Positions 34,127 to 43,224 of a DNA stretch of 55,686 nucleotides are shown here, one piece after another. The DNA is from UBA11855 sp964591705 (lineage in GTDB: Archaea; Thermoproteota; Bathyarchaeia; Bathyarchaeales; Bathycorpusculaceae). The notes under the pieces were generated by a model. That model made no database searches. It was not told the DNA's origin and saw only the letters and a program-made list of their open reading frames with translations. The number at the start of each line of letters is the position of its first letter. Position 1 is the stretch's first letter. Both the position numbers and the translations under genes were made by a program. Location: assembly GCA_964591705.1 (NCBI GenBank), contig CAZQCX010000009.1:1-55686 (forward strand). Direction: 5' to 3'.

Positions 34127-35014
34127 TTATATATCTGCCCTCAAGCCCAGCAACCTAGCCAAGTTTGCTTGTGAAGCAATTTGAGGCACAATCTTCCCAG
34201 ACGTCGACGTCATCAAAGTCGTAACGCCGGGTCCGTGACCAGCGCTCACACCATTGGTGTGAACAACAATGCCAATAGTAATCGCGCCTTGACGGTAAAC
34301 CCGTCCAAAACAATGATCCGCATCGATAATAGCGACCAAATCGCCCAGCCTTAGATCCTCCAAGCCATACTGCCCGCTCACTTTCTCATCGAAAAGCTGG
34401 ATGTCATTGTCTCCTGAAAATGTCTGATTCGCGCCAAGTCCTGAACCCATTATTGCTGCAGGCACAAAATGAGTCACAGGAACCAAAAGCTTCTCGCCCA
34501 GAGGCTTTGGCGCTAACATCTCTAGAAACGAGGGATCCATATTCACCACTTTAACTTCAGGAAAATCTAAAAGTTTCAATCCAACCCCAAAAGCTTTGAC
34601 AAGTATCTTATCACCCAAAGTCAATCTCTCCAAAACTGCTGGTTGGAAATCAATCAAGACATGTTCAATCCCTCCATGCTTTCCTGTGACAACCCCCTTC
34701 TCCCCCTTGGCGTCACCACTGACCACAACTGCCTCATTCCCAACGCACGAAAGCAAATTGAACGCAGCATTGGCCCCCTGTCCATGTCGGGGGTCATTCT
34801 CCCTGTTCTCCACGCTGACTCCCGGCTCCACATGATCAGCTTCCCAACCGCAAGCCAAGTCCCCAACCCGAACATTATAGGTGATCCCTCCCACTCCAGG
34901 AAGAATCGAAGGTACTCCTAAAGCCGAAATATTGTAGACTGCCCTTCCCACAACTGGGCTGGCAACTTCACCAATTACTGAAATCTTCACAAGTTTCTCT
35001 GCGTTTGTCCTCAT
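34127..35014 (-). CDS. DUF4438 family protein
   Basis: A 295-residue protein that I recognise as DUF4438, a conserved prokaryotic family of unknown function. It has a Gly-rich beta fold with repeated short motifs: a GVGGITYNVRVGD segment near residue 40, GKHGGIEHVLIDF near 110, and AGHGPGVTTLMTS near the C-terminus. DxDHCFGR (near 235) and HGQG could be metal or catalytic residues; this is a guess. ATG 35014 is used; a GTG three bases upstream is in frame. It is divergent from the CBS gene. Confidence 0.85.
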   Translation of the reverse strand: MRTNAEKLVKISVIGEVASPVVGRAVYNISALGVPSILPGVGGITYNVRVGDLACGWEADHVEPGVSVENRENDPRHGQGANAAFNLLSCVGNEAVVVSGDAKGEKGVVTGKHGGIEHVLIDFQPAVLERLTLGDKILVKAFGVGLKLLDFPEVKVVNMDPSFLEMLAPKPLGEKLLVPVTHFVPAAIMGSGLGANQTFSGDNDIQLFDEKVSGQYGLEDLRLGDLVAIIDADHCFGRVYRQGAITIGIVVHTNGVSAGHGPGVTTLMTSTSGKIVPQIASQANLARLLGLRADI

Positions 35015-35179
35015 CACTAGGCGTCACAAAACTTACTATTTGTCTTCAGGGGCTAATAAAACTTGTAAGACTGCCACACTTGAAGCCTCCCTAAAGCTAA
35101 GCAACTCTTAAATGTGCGATTATTACTTGTCACTGTTGAAAATCTAATCTCCAACAAAACTTGTGAAGTGACGAACAAC

Positions 35180-35761
35180 ATGTCCGAAATCGGGTTGAGA
35201 ACAAGAATGCTGGTCAAAGATGTGATGTCAAGTCCAGTTGTTGTCACAGAGGAAAATGCCTCCGCAAATAAAGTCGCAAAGTTGATGCTTGACAACAAAG
35301 TAGGCTGCGTCATAGTCACAAACAAAGAGGAAACCCCCCTCGGAATAGTAACTGAGCGAGACCTCATCACAAGAGTCCTCGCCAAAAACGTTGCACCCGA
35401 AAAAACAACCGCCTTGGAATTCATGTCTTCTCCACTGGTAACAATAGAACCAGATGCTTCAGTTACCGAAGCAGCCAAGCGAATGCGCAAGAAAGACATC
35501 AGGCGGCTAGCTGTCATCTACAAAAATAATCTAGTAGGCATAGTGTCCAGCAAAGACATCCTCGACGTGATGCCAGAACTGCTAGAAATCATTCAAGAAA
35601 GAACAAGAATTGAAGGCACTGCCAGTCCGGATACAACCGAAACCGCGGAAGAATCACTTTTGTATGGGTACTGCGATCGATGCGGTGCCTACTCTGAGAA
35701 CTTGAGAGAATTCAACGGTCAGAACCTGTGTGAAGATTGCCGCGTAGAGATGGAAACATAG
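35180..35761 (+). CDS. Two-CBS-domain protein with C-terminal zinc ribbon
   Basis: A 193-residue regulator-like protein. Residues 9-130 hold two CBS motifs (DVMSSPVVVTEENAS with LGIVTERDLI, and EFMSSPLVTIEPDAS with VGIVSSKDIL), a pair that usually binds adenine nucleotides. A helical linker leads to a zinc ribbon (CDRCGAYS...CEDC, about 163-187). ATG 35180 is preferred over GTG 35114 because the conserved MLVKDVMSS core begins shortly after. Proteins of this layout are thought to sense energy state, but the target is unknown. It is divergent from DUF4438. Confidence 0.85.
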   Translation: MSEIGLRTRMLVKDVMSSPVVVTEENASANKVAKLMLDNKVGCVIVTNKEETPLGIVTERDLITRVLAKNVAPEKTTALEFMSSPLVTIEPDASVTEAAKRMRKKDIRRLAVIYKNNLVGIVSSKDILDVMPELLEIIQERTRIEGTASPDTTETAEESLLYGYCDRCGAYSENLREFNGQNLCEDCRVEMET

Positions 35762-35876
35762 AAGTAGCTGGACGGCGTTAATGTGGACCTCAGAAAACAA
35801 GTTTTCATTTCTTACCTCATCGGTTAACCTTAATTAATCCAAGATTTCTATTCCTCATCTTGCGGGTGCACAAGAT

Positions 35877-37223
35877 TTGATAGTAGACTTGGTTCTAGCC
35901 AACTCCAAAGCATACTACGAGCAGCAAATCACAGATTGCGCCGTAGCGATCGAAAACGGTCACATCTTCAAGATAGGCAAAGAAACCCAGATGCCTGAAG
36001 CAGACGAGAGAATAGATCTGAAGCACCTCCTGCTATTACCTGGGATGATAGATGCACACGTGCACCTGCGCGACGAAGGAAAAGCCTACAAAGAAGATTT
36101 CTACTCAGGAACCGCCGCCGCAGCCGCCGGGGGAATAACAACTGTCCTAGACATGCCCAACAACGAGCCTGTCACTATGAGCGCAAACTCCCTGCGCAAT
36201 CGCATGTCCATTGCTGAAAAGAAAACAACGGTCAATCTCGGATTCTTCTCTGAATTTCCAACGAGCTTAGATGAAATCGAGAGCATCGCAGATCAGGGTG
36301 CTATTGCATTTAAGCTCTTCATGACCAGCCAAATAGGCGGACTCACTGTGGATGATGACCAATCCCTGCTGGAGGCTTTCAGAAAAGCAGCTGCGGTAGG
36401 CCTTCCAGTTGCAGTCCACGCTGAGGACAAAGCTTCAATTGATGCTTCTACCCGCGCACTTAAACGCGGCAAGTGTGACGGGCTGAAAGCTTTTATCCAA
36501 GCTCATTCGGAAAAGGCTGAGCTCAAGGCTGTCGAGCGCATACTTAAGATTGCAGCACAAGCAGAAACACGTTTGCACATATGTCACGTCACAACAGAGG
36601 ACTGTCTAGACAGAATAACTGAAGCGAAGCAATCTGGACAGAAGGTGACTTGTGAGGCAACCCCCCATCATCTGCTACTCTCCCAAATGGACTTCGAAAG
36701 AATAGGGACAATGGCCACCGTCATGCCCCCACTCCGCAGTGGTCGTCACGTTGAGGCGCTTCAGAGAGGAATTTCAAGCGGTAGAATTGACATCATAGGT
36801 TCAGACCATGCTCCGCATACAATGAGCGAAAAATCAGCCCCCAGTATCTGGAACGTCAAAGTCGGTTTTCCAGGACTTGAGACCCTGCTTCCGCTCATAA
36901 TGACGATGGTGGCAAAACGCACACTTTCAATTGACCAACTTGTGAAATTGCTGGCTGAGAAGCCTGCGGAAATCTTCAACCTTAAGAATAGGGGCAAACT
37001 CAAACAAGGATGGAAAGCAGACATCATCGTCGTAGACTTCAAACAAAAGTTCAGGGTTAGTGCGTCAACATTCCATTCAAAAGCCAAATTCTCGCCTTTT
37101 GATGGAAGAGAACTTCAGGGAAAACCTGTTAAAACTTTTGTCAGTGGACGGCTTGTCATGGACAACCAAGAAATCATTGCTAAGCCAGGAAGCGGCAGCA
37201 TCATACGGAGCCAACATGCATGA
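35877..37223 (+). CDS. pyrC: Dihydroorotase
   Basis: Closes carbamoyl-aspartate to dihydroorotate in pyrimidine synthesis; 448 residues. Metal ligands are His61 and His63 in DAHVHLRDEG, a Lys in FKLFMTS (carboxylated in the type I enzyme), His in HICHVTTE, and Asp in GSDHAPHT. The C-terminal beta segment is complete. The start is TTG 35877 with GGGTG about ten bases upstream. Its last four bases overlap the Mut7-C gene. Related hydantoinases and allantoinases share the fold, but the loop motifs fit dihydroorotase best. Confidence 0.92.
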   Translation: MIVDLVLANSKAYYEQQITDCAVAIENGHIFKIGKETQMPEADERIDLKHLLLLPGMIDAHVHLRDEGKAYKEDFYSGTAAAAAGGITTVLDMPNNEPVTMSANSLRNRMSIAEKKTTVNLGFFSEFPTSLDEIESIADQGAIAFKLFMTSQIGGLTVDDDQSLLEAFRKAAAVGLPVAVHAEDKASIDASTRALKRGKCDGLKAFIQAHSEKAELKAVERILKIAAQAETRLHICHVTTEDCLDRITEAKQSGQKVTCEATPHHLLLSQMDFERIGTMATVMPPLRSGRHVEALQRGISSGRIDIIGSDHAPHTMSEKSAPSIWNVKVGFPGLETLLPLIMTMVAKRTLSIDQLVKLLAEKPAEIFNLKNRGKLKQGWKADIIVVDFKQKFRVSASTFHSKAKFSPFDGRELQGKPVKTFVSGRLVMDNQEIIAKPGSGSIIRSQHA

Positions 37224-37705
37224 AGTTCATCGCAGATGGCATGCTAGGAAAACTAACACGTTGGCTTCGCCTATTAGGGCAAGACGTTAAGTATTCTGCC
37301 AGACTATGTGATGAAGATCTGGTTGAGCTAGCTGCGAGTGAAAATCGGGTTCTCTTGACAAGAGACTGGGGGCTCTATCAGCGCGCTAAAGCCGGCGGCT
37401 TAGAAGCATCATACATCGATGCCGAGAAGGAAAGTGACCGGCTGGCATTTCTTTCCAGAATCTTTGCTTTCCCATTAGAAGTCGATTTCAGAACATCGCG
37501 TTGCCCTAAATGTAATGCCTCGCTGCAATCAATGCGAAATGAGGAAGTTGTTGGCAAAGTGGAAAAACAAACATTTGAAAACTACAATGAATTCTGGTGC
37601 TGCTCAAGCTGCGGTCAGATATATTGGCAAGGCGCTCACTGGGATCGAATACATGCCACGCTAAGGGCAGCAGATGAACTCAAGTCTTGCCAAGAAGCCA
37701 TTTGA
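37220..37705 (+). CDS. Mut7-C RNase-domain protein (COG1656)
   Basis: A 161-residue protein with a PIN-like Mut7-C nuclease domain (about 1-85: FIADGMLGKLTRWLRLLG, then LLTRDWGLYQRA with Asp6, Asp33 and Asp50 as likely metal ligands) followed by a zinc ribbon (CPKC...CCSSCG, about 94-133). Family members are thought to process RNA. It overlaps pyrC by four bases (ATGA). The stop overlaps the end of the convergent rpoK gene by 26 bases. Confidence 0.87.
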   Translation: MKFIADGMLGKLTRWLRLLGQDVKYSARLCDEDLVELAASENRVLLTRDWGLYQRAKAGGLEASYIDAEKESDRLAFLSRIFAFPLEVDFRTSRCPKCNASLQSMRNEEVVGKVEKQTFENYNEFWCCSSCGQIYWQGAHWDRIHATLRAADELKSCQEAI

Positions 37706-37940
37706 GCGGTATGTCTTGATAAGTCCCATCAGGTAACGTCCGCCTTATTGTCATGGGCAGGATCCCTGACTCAAATTCCTTCATTCCAATGTCAATTGGG
37801 CTCGAGTACTTCTCGTCAGCTTCTATGAGTATGGGGGCTCCCATAGAAATCTGCAGAGCCCTTGCTCCAACTATCCTTGCTTTCTCAAAGCGTGTTGTTT
37901 TCGGGGGACCAACTGTGATCTTTTCTATTTCTGGCGTTTC
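37680..37940 (-). CDS. rpoK: RNA polymerase subunit K (Rpb6), no canonical start codon
   Basis: Read on the minus strand directly after the thermosome stop, this frame gives the unmistakable Rpb6 core: EKITVGPPKTTRFEKARIVG, then ARALQISMGAPILI and the terminal motif LPMTIRRTLPDGTYQDIPLK. RpoK stabilises the polymerase clamp and is essential. The 86 codons from 37940 cover the domain. No ATG, GTG or TTG lies upstream in frame before a stop deep in the thermosome gene. Candidates are ATA 37928 or GTA 37946. The first internal ATG is too late. It ends in TGA at 37680-37682, inside Mut7-C. Confidence 0.85.
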   Translation of the reverse strand, partial: ETPEIEKITVGPPKTTRFEKARIVGARALQISMGAPILIEADEKYSSPIDIGMKEFESGILPMTIRRTLPDGTYQDIPLKWLLGKT

Positions 37941-39595
37941 TAGTACTCCCCCACTCCTGGGTATTCTCCCCCGGCTGCGCCTCCCGGAGGCGTGGGTGGG
38001 GTTTTCATTTTGCCTGCTGCTATCACATCATCTATTTTCAGAATCATGGTAGCAGCTTCACTGGCGGACTTGATTATTTGCTTCTTGACCTTGATAGGTT
38101 CGAAGACACCGATCTTTGACATGTCTTGGGTCTTTCCCTCTCTGGCTTCAATTCCGTACCAGATTTCGCCTTGTTCGTGTTTTAATCTTAACTCTGATAT
38201 CACGTCGATCGGTTCTAAACCCGCATTTTGAGTGAGCGCAACCGCAATAGACTCGAGAGCTTCCGCGAAGGCCAAAACTGCGAGCTGTTCTTTGCCTGCT
38301 AGGGTTTCAGCGTGCTTTCTGATTGAACTTGCCATTTCAACTTCGGGGGCAGCTCCTCCAGCGACAATTTTTGGCTCTTCGATAACATCTTTGACCACGC
38401 AAAGAGCATCGTGGATCGAACGCTCTGTTTCAGCCGTTAGTCGCTCTGTTGCCCCTCTTATCAATAAGGTTACTGCCAGTGGATTCTTGCATCCTTCGAT
38501 GAACGTCATTTTGTCATCGCCAATCTTGCGTTCCTCCACAAGAGCAGCAAACCCAAGGTCTGCTGAAGTGATACTATCCAATTTTGTAATTATCTTTCCA
38601 CCAGTGGCCTTAGCCAGCTTCTCCATGTCTGACTTCTTTGCTCTGCGAATCGCAACTATTCCTTTCTTGGCAAGAAAATGCTGGGCCATATCATCAATGC
38701 CTTTCTGGCACACCACAACCGTTGCGCCTGATTTGGCAATCCTGTTTGCCATATCTTCCAACATGTCTTCCTCTTCACTGAGAAACGCCTCAATCTGATC
38801 CGGGGTTTCGATGTTTATCTTGGAATCAAACTCCGTCTTCTCAATCTCCAGCGAAGCGTCAAGAAGCGCAATCTTGGCGTTTTCCACCCGTTTCAGCATT
38901 CCTGAATGCACAATTTCCTTGTCGAGAACTATCCCGTTGATCAGCTTGGTTTCGCTAAGAGATTCCCCAGTCTTTTTTTCAACCTTGACATCTTCAACAT
39001 CGACTCTCCAAGTCTTTCCATCTTTCTCTGCGACTTCACGCATTGCTTTAACCACAAGATCTGCAAGGAACTCTCTCGAATCCGCAACCAATTTGCCTGC
39101 CATCGCAGTCATAGCAACATTCTTTAGCAAATCGGGGTTCTCAAGATCAACATTCATTGCGATCTTGTCGAGAACCACCAGTGCTTTTCCAGCAGCTTTC
39201 CTGTAACCGTCAATTATTGTGGTTGGGTGAACCTTCTTTTCTATCAGTTCCTCGGCTTTGTTTAGTAGTTCCCCCGCAACTACCACGGCGGATGTAGTTC
39301 CGTCTCCTGCTTCGTTGTCTTGGGTTTTGGAAACCTCCACAAGCATTTTCGCGGCGGGATGTTGAATGTCCATTTCATCCAAGATCGTTCGCCCATCGCT
39401 TGTTATCGTTACGTCTCCAAAGTTGTCTACGAGCATCTTATCCATGCCTTTCGGACCCAGTGAACTCCTAACGCTTTCTGCTACAATCTTCGCAGCAGCT
39501 ATGTTAGCATGCTGGGCTTCTCTCCCACGCGAGCGATTTGACCCCTCTTTTAGTATTAGAACGGGGACTCCGCCTGCTTGTACATTAGATGACAA
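37940..39595 (-). CDS. thsA: Thermosome subunit (group II chaperonin)
   Basis: ATP-dependent archaeal chaperonin subunit of 551 residues. The N-terminal PVLILKEG and SRGREAQ, the ATP-site motif GDGTTS (about 97-102), the LGPKGMDKMLVD segment and the Gly-rich tail (PGGAAGGEY) are all present. TTG 39595 is preferred to TTG 39601, which touches the GGAGGAG ribosome site directly. TATA box (ATATTTCG region, minus strand, 39640-39648) lies about 45 bases upstream. The rpoK frame begins at its stop codon, so the two are probably one transcript. Confidence 0.95.
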   Translation of the reverse strand: MSSNVQAGGVPVLILKEGSNRSRGREAQHANIAAAKIVAESVRSSLGPKGMDKMLVDNFGDVTITSDGRTILDEMDIQHPAAKMLVEVSKTQDNEAGDGTTSAVVVAGELLNKAEELIEKKVHPTTIIDGYRKAAGKALVVLDKIAMNVDLENPDLLKNVAMTAMAGKLVADSREFLADLVVKAMREVAEKDGKTWRVDVEDVKVEKKTGESLSETKLINGIVLDKEIVHSGMLKRVENAKIALLDASLEIEKTEFDSKINIETPDQIEAFLSEEEDMLEDMANRIAKSGATVVVCQKGIDDMAQHFLAKKGIVAIRRAKKSDMEKLAKATGGKIITKLDSITSADLGFAALVEERKIGDDKMTFIEGCKNPLAVTLLIRGATERLTAETERSIHDALCVVKDVIEEPKIVAGGAAPEVEMASSIRKHAETLAGKEQLAVLAFAEALESIAVALTQNAGLEPIDVISELRLKHEQGEIWYGIEAREGKTQDMSKIGVFEPIKVKKQIIKSASEAATMILKIDDVIAAGKMKTPPTPPGGAAGGEYPGVGEY

Positions 39596-39703
39596 ATTCA
39601 ACTCCTCCTTTGAGTGCGAACAAAAAAGATAACATTCGAAATATAAGCATTTCGAGAAGCTTTATTCACTACTGTAGGAGACACTCATGGTTTTGCATAC
39701 AAG

Positions 39704-40207
39704 TCAGCAAACTGAAACTTTTGCTATTCCGTTGATCTTCAAAAGTTCCAGGATTAGTTCTCCCGGGATTTCTCCGTCAACAATTATGGTCAGCTTTGGC
39801 TCTGGTGAAAGTTCCGGATCATCTACGATTGCCTGTCTGATGCTCAAACCGGCTCTCGTTAGCGCCATTGCCGAGTGCGCTAAGATGCCAGGCGTTCTCG
39901 CATCCACAGGTGTTATCTCAACAACTCCGAGGTGGAGATGCTTTGCAATTTCCTTGAGTGAATGTCCTGCAGAACGAATTCCTCCGAACACAATTGCAAG
40001 TTCCTGATCAGCTCCGATCATAGTCAATGTCTCAGATACCGTTCTCCTATCCACTCCAGCCACTCGTGCGATACGCACGGGAGGGATTTCTATTTGGTTA
40101 AGAATGATTTTTCGGTTCCGCGCGCTTAGCCCGTTTTCGACCAAGACCTTTGCCACTTTCAGTCGTTCAGGGTAGTTTTCGAAGTGCTTCTTTATTCTGC
40201 TCCACAT
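39704..40207 (-). CDS. HTH regulator with ACT domain (COG2150)
   Basis: A 167-residue regulator: an N-terminal helical DNA-binding region (KVAKVLVENGLSARNRKI, then VGVDRRTVSETLTMI-like sequence VAGVDRRTVSETLTM) and a C-terminal ACT domain (residues about 90-167), which usually binds amino acids. COG2150 proteins are predicted regulators of amino-acid metabolism. ATG 40207 is used: TATA GATTTATACA (minus strand, 40241-40250) is at leaderless distance. It is divergent from trpB2 and may control it, which is inference. Confidence 0.82.
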   Translation of the reverse strand: MWSRIKKHFENYPERLKVAKVLVENGLSARNRKIILNQIEIPPVRIARVAGVDRRTVSETLTMIGADQELAIVFGGIRSAGHSLKEIAKHLHLGVVEITPVDARTPGILAHSAMALTRAGLSIRQAIVDDPELSPEPKLTIIVDGEIPGELILELLKINGIAKVSVC

Positions 40208-40240
40208 GGCGTCTTCATCACGTACACTTATGTTCAGCGT

Positions 40241-40326
40241 TGTATAAATCTGTCGGTTTAGTGGTGGCACGGGCAAAAATCGCCAAACCTTTCATGAACA
40301 AAAATGTACACAAAAGACTTAAATAA
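40241..40326. promoter_or_regulatory. Divergent promoters, ACT regulator and trpB2
   Basis: TATA boxes face away from each other. GATTTATACA on the minus strand (40241-40250) serves the ACT regulator, and CTTAAATAA on the plus strand (40318-40326) lies 41 bases before the trpB2 ATG. The 160-base region between the two genes is the place to look for an operator. Confidence 0.5.
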
Positions 40327-40367
40327 ACCTCTGGAGTACCGTTTGCAACACAACAGGTGCGTCAAGC

Positions 40368-41762
40368 ATGCCGACAAGGAAAATACTCTTAGACGAAGAA
40401 AGAATACCAAAACAGTGGTACTCCATACTTCCAGACCTGCCAAAACCTCTCCCTCCACCCCTGGACCCAGAAACAAAACAACCTGGACCGGGAATCGTTC
40501 CACGAATCTTCCCCAAAGAAATACTGGCTCAGGAAATGACAACCGACAGATGGATAAACATTCCAGAAGAGGTCAGAGACATTTACAGACTCTGGCGCCC
40601 CACACCGCTATACAGGGCTCTTGGATTGGAGAAGGCACTCAAGACTCCTGCCAAGATCTACTACAAATATGAAGGCGTCAGCCCTCCAGGCAGCCACAAA
40701 CCCAACACAGCAATTCCACAAGCCTACTACAACATGAAGGAAGGCACGAAACGTCTGGCAACAGAAACAGGCGCAGGCCAATGGGGGAGTTCCCTCGCTT
40801 TAGGCTGCATGCTATTTGATGTAGGTTGCACGATCTACATGGTCAAAGCCAGCTACCTGCAAAAACCATATCGAAGAATCATGATGGAGTCATACGGCGC
40901 CAAATGTCATTCTAGCCCAAGCAATCAAACAGAGGCTGGACGAAGAATCTTGAAAGAGGACCCGAACAATTCTGGAAGCCTTGGCATAGCCATTAGCGAA
41001 GCCATAGATGACACCCTTACTCATAGTGATACAAAATATGGCATCGGTAGCGTTTTCAACCACGTTCTCACACATCAAACCGTCATTGGCTTAGAAGCGA
41101 AGGAACAAGTCGCAATTACCGAAGATTACCCCGACATAATCTACGGTTGCATAGGCGGAGGCAGCAGTTTCTCCGGAATGTTCTGGCCATTCTACTATGA
41201 CAAAATTACTGGAAAAGCGCCCAAAGACTGTCACTTTGTCGCAGTTGAAGCCACAGCAGCGCCAAAAGTCACCAAAGGTGAATACACTTATGATCATGGA
41301 GATACAGCGAAACTGACACCGTTGGTGCCGATGCACACAATAGGTCATGACTTTATTCCCGCGCCAATACACGCAGGTGGTTTACGTTACCACGGTATAG
41401 CTCCAACGATAAGCAGGCTATATCAAGAGAAGAAGATTGAAACGGTCGCGTACAACCAGGTTGACGTCTTCGATGCAGCAAAACTCTTCATGCAGACCGA
41501 AGGGATAATACCTGCGCCCGAGCCATCCCATGCAATCAGAGGCGCCATCGACGAAGCCCTTAGATGCAAGAAAACGGGAGAAAAGAAGACAATACTGTTC
41601 CTGCTGTGTGGTCATGGGTACTTCGATATGCAAGCCTACGACGACTATTTGAACGGCAAGATTTTGCCCTATGAGTACCCAACGGAGAAAGTTGAAAGGT
41701 CAATGCAGAAACTGAGGCAACTTTATCCTTGGCTGGACGAGGCTAGGAAGAAATTCATATAA
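40368..41762 (+). CDS. trpB2: Tryptophan synthase beta-like protein TrpB2
   Basis: PLP enzyme of 464 residues. The cofactor lysine is Lys111 in PGSHKPNTA; the glycine-rich phosphate site GCIGGGSSFSG is further on. The length and the N-terminal PRIFPKEI stretch identify the TrpB2 group, which makes tryptophan from serine and indole and works with or without a TrpA partner. No trpA or other trp gene is adjacent. ATG 40368 is preceded by AGGTG nine bases upstream. A run of six T follows about 50 bases after the stop. Confidence 0.93.
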   Translation: MPTRKILLDEERIPKQWYSILPDLPKPLPPPLDPETKQPGPGIVPRIFPKEILAQEMTTDRWINIPEEVRDIYRLWRPTPLYRALGLEKALKTPAKIYYKYEGVSPPGSHKPNTAIPQAYYNMKEGTKRLATETGAGQWGSSLALGCMLFDVGCTIYMVKASYLQKPYRRIMMESYGAKCHSSPSNQTEAGRRILKEDPNNSGSLGIAISEAIDDTLTHSDTKYGIGSVFNHVLTHQTVIGLEAKEQVAITEDYPDIIYGCIGGGSSFSGMFWPFYYDKITGKAPKDCHFVAVEATAAPKVTKGEYTYDHGDTAKLTPLVPMHTIGHDFIPAPIHAGGLRYHGIAPTISRLYQEKKIETVAYNQVDVFDAAKLFMQTEGIIPAPEPSHAIRGAIDEALRCKKTGEKKTILFLLCGHGYFDMQAYDDYLNGKILPYEYPTEKVERSMQKLRQLYPWLDEARKKFI

Positions 41763-41810
41763 CTCAGGTTCCAATTCTTGGAAATCACATTTCTCCTAGC
41801 CTACCTTTCC

Positions 41811-41816
41811 TTTTTT
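41811..41816 (+). terminator. Oligo-T after trpB2
   Basis: Six T preceded by TTTCC, 49 bases after the trpB2 stop, just upstream of the next gene. Confidence 0.35.
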
Positions 41817-41852
41817 AGACAGAACCTCAAAATAGTCTGTTAGCGACAAGAA

Positions 41853-43013
41853 ATGACTGACCAAGTTTCTACACGGAGAACAGGGAATGATGCCCCTGTC
41901 AAAACCGTGGGGCTACTTGTCAATCCCATTGCCGGAATGGGCGGAGCGGTTGGTCTGAAAGGAACAGACGGCGAAGCAATTCTTGAAAAAGCCTTAGGTT
42001 TAGGCGCCAGACCGGTTGCGTCAATCCGTGCATGCACTTTCCTTTCTAAGACAGCCTCCGAGGGTCAGAACGTTCGTTTCATTGTTGGTGCAGGAGAAAT
42101 GGGTGAGCGCCAAATTCAAAACTACAGTTTTCAGTTCACAGTAGTGGGTGAGAAAAGGCTGGTGACGACTGCAGAAGACACCAAGATGATTGCTGAGATA
42201 ATTGCAGAAGCAAAAGTCGACCTTCTTGTATTTTGTGGTGGCGACGGAACAGCTCGTGATATATTACAAGCCGTAGAAAAGAGTATTCCAGTGTTAGGTG
42301 TCCCGACTGGCGTGAAGATGCACAGCGCAGTTTTCGCAGTTGACCCAAGAGCTGCAGGGCAGATTACCTCCGGTTACCTGCGTGGTGATCTTCCGCTCCG
42401 AGAAGCCGAGGTCATGGATGTTGATGAAGAGTCTTTCAGGAAGGGTAGAGTTTCAGCCGAACTTCATGGCTACCTGCTAGTTCCGTACGAACCCTACCTC
42501 ATTCAGGATGCAAAAACGGCTACCCCAATGAATGAAAGCGAGCTTCGCAACCAAGCTGCCATCGCGGTATACCTTATCGAAAAGATGACGCCAGGCACCG
42601 TTTACATAATTGGCCCAGGAACAACAACTAGAACGATAGCGGATCTGTTAGATGCCACAAAAACACTTCTAGGAGTCGACCTTTTCCTCGACAAAAAAAT
42701 GATCACCCGCGATGCAAATGAGGAACAGATCCTCCAAACCATCAAAGGAAAGCCTTCTCAGATAATCGTCACACCGATCGGTGGCCAAGGGTTCGTGTTC
42801 GGTAGGGGAAATCAACAGATCAGCCCTGAAGTCATTCGCAAAGTAGGTATAGACAACATATTGGTGGTTGCTTCCGAGAGCAAGCTACGAAACTTACGAA
42901 ACTTAAGGGTCGACACTGGCGATGATGGACTGGATGAAGCTTTCCGAAAGCGCAAATTTGTTGTTATCACCGATTACAAAATCGAGCGTCTCGTTCGAGT
43001 GGCAGCGGACTGA
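41853..43013 (+). CDS. ATP-NAD kinase family protein (COG3199)
   Basis: A 386-residue protein related to NAD kinase. VNPIAGMGGAVGLKGTDG (about 23-40) opens a Rossmann-like fold, GGDGTARD at 129-136 is the kinase active-site motif with its catalytic Asp, and PTGVKMHSAVF replaces the usual NNE loop as in COG3199. It probably phosphorylates NAD to NADP, though this subfamily is less characterised than PpnK. The C-terminal half adds IGPGTTTRTIADLL and PIGGQGFVFGRGN. Confidence 0.85.
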   Translation: MTDQVSTRRTGNDAPVKTVGLLVNPIAGMGGAVGLKGTDGEAILEKALGLGARPVASIRACTFLSKTASEGQNVRFIVGAGEMGERQIQNYSFQFTVVGEKRLVTTAEDTKMIAEIIAEAKVDLLVFCGGDGTARDILQAVEKSIPVLGVPTGVKMHSAVFAVDPRAAGQITSGYLRGDLPLREAEVMDVDEESFRKGRVSAELHGYLLVPYEPYLIQDAKTATPMNESELRNQAAIAVYLIEKMTPGTVYIIGPGTTTRTIADLLDATKTLLGVDLFLDKKMITRDANEEQILQTIKGKPSQIIVTPIGGQGFVFGRGNQQISPEVIRKVGIDNILVVASESKLRNLRNLRVDTGDDGLDEAFRKRKFVVITDYKIERLVRVAAD

Positions 43014-43027
43014 AGTTCGCTTTGGTT

Positions 43028-43106
43028 TGGTAGCGGGGAGTAGATTTGAACTACTGATCTCTGGGTTATGAGCCCAGCGGGTTAATCCTGGCTACCCCAC
43101 CCCGCT
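43028..43106 (-). tRNA. Initiator tRNA-Met (CAT)
   Basis: Minus strand. The acceptor AGCGGGG (43106-43100) pairs with CCCCGCT; discriminator A and encoded CCA (43030-43028) follow. The anticodon arm CTGGG-CTCATAA-CCCAG has anticodon CAT. The A1-U72 first pair and the three G-C pairs of the anticodon stem (GGG/CCC) are the initiator hallmarks. No intron is present. A TATA-like ATTAATATTC lies about 40 bases upstream on the minus strand. Confidence 0.92.
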
Positions 43107-43224
43107 ATGATTTCCGAATAGCGTTTTCTGTTAGTCTTAGTCGAATATTAATAGTTTCTTTTTCACATCCACAAAAGCATTTTAGGCTTGTTGCCCAATC
43201 AGTAAGGCTTGGAGCCAAACCAAT

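Noticed and set aside
37753..38052. Plus-strand frame of 99 codons opposite rpoK and the thermosome
   Set aside because: Shadow of the conserved rpoK and thermosome coding strand.
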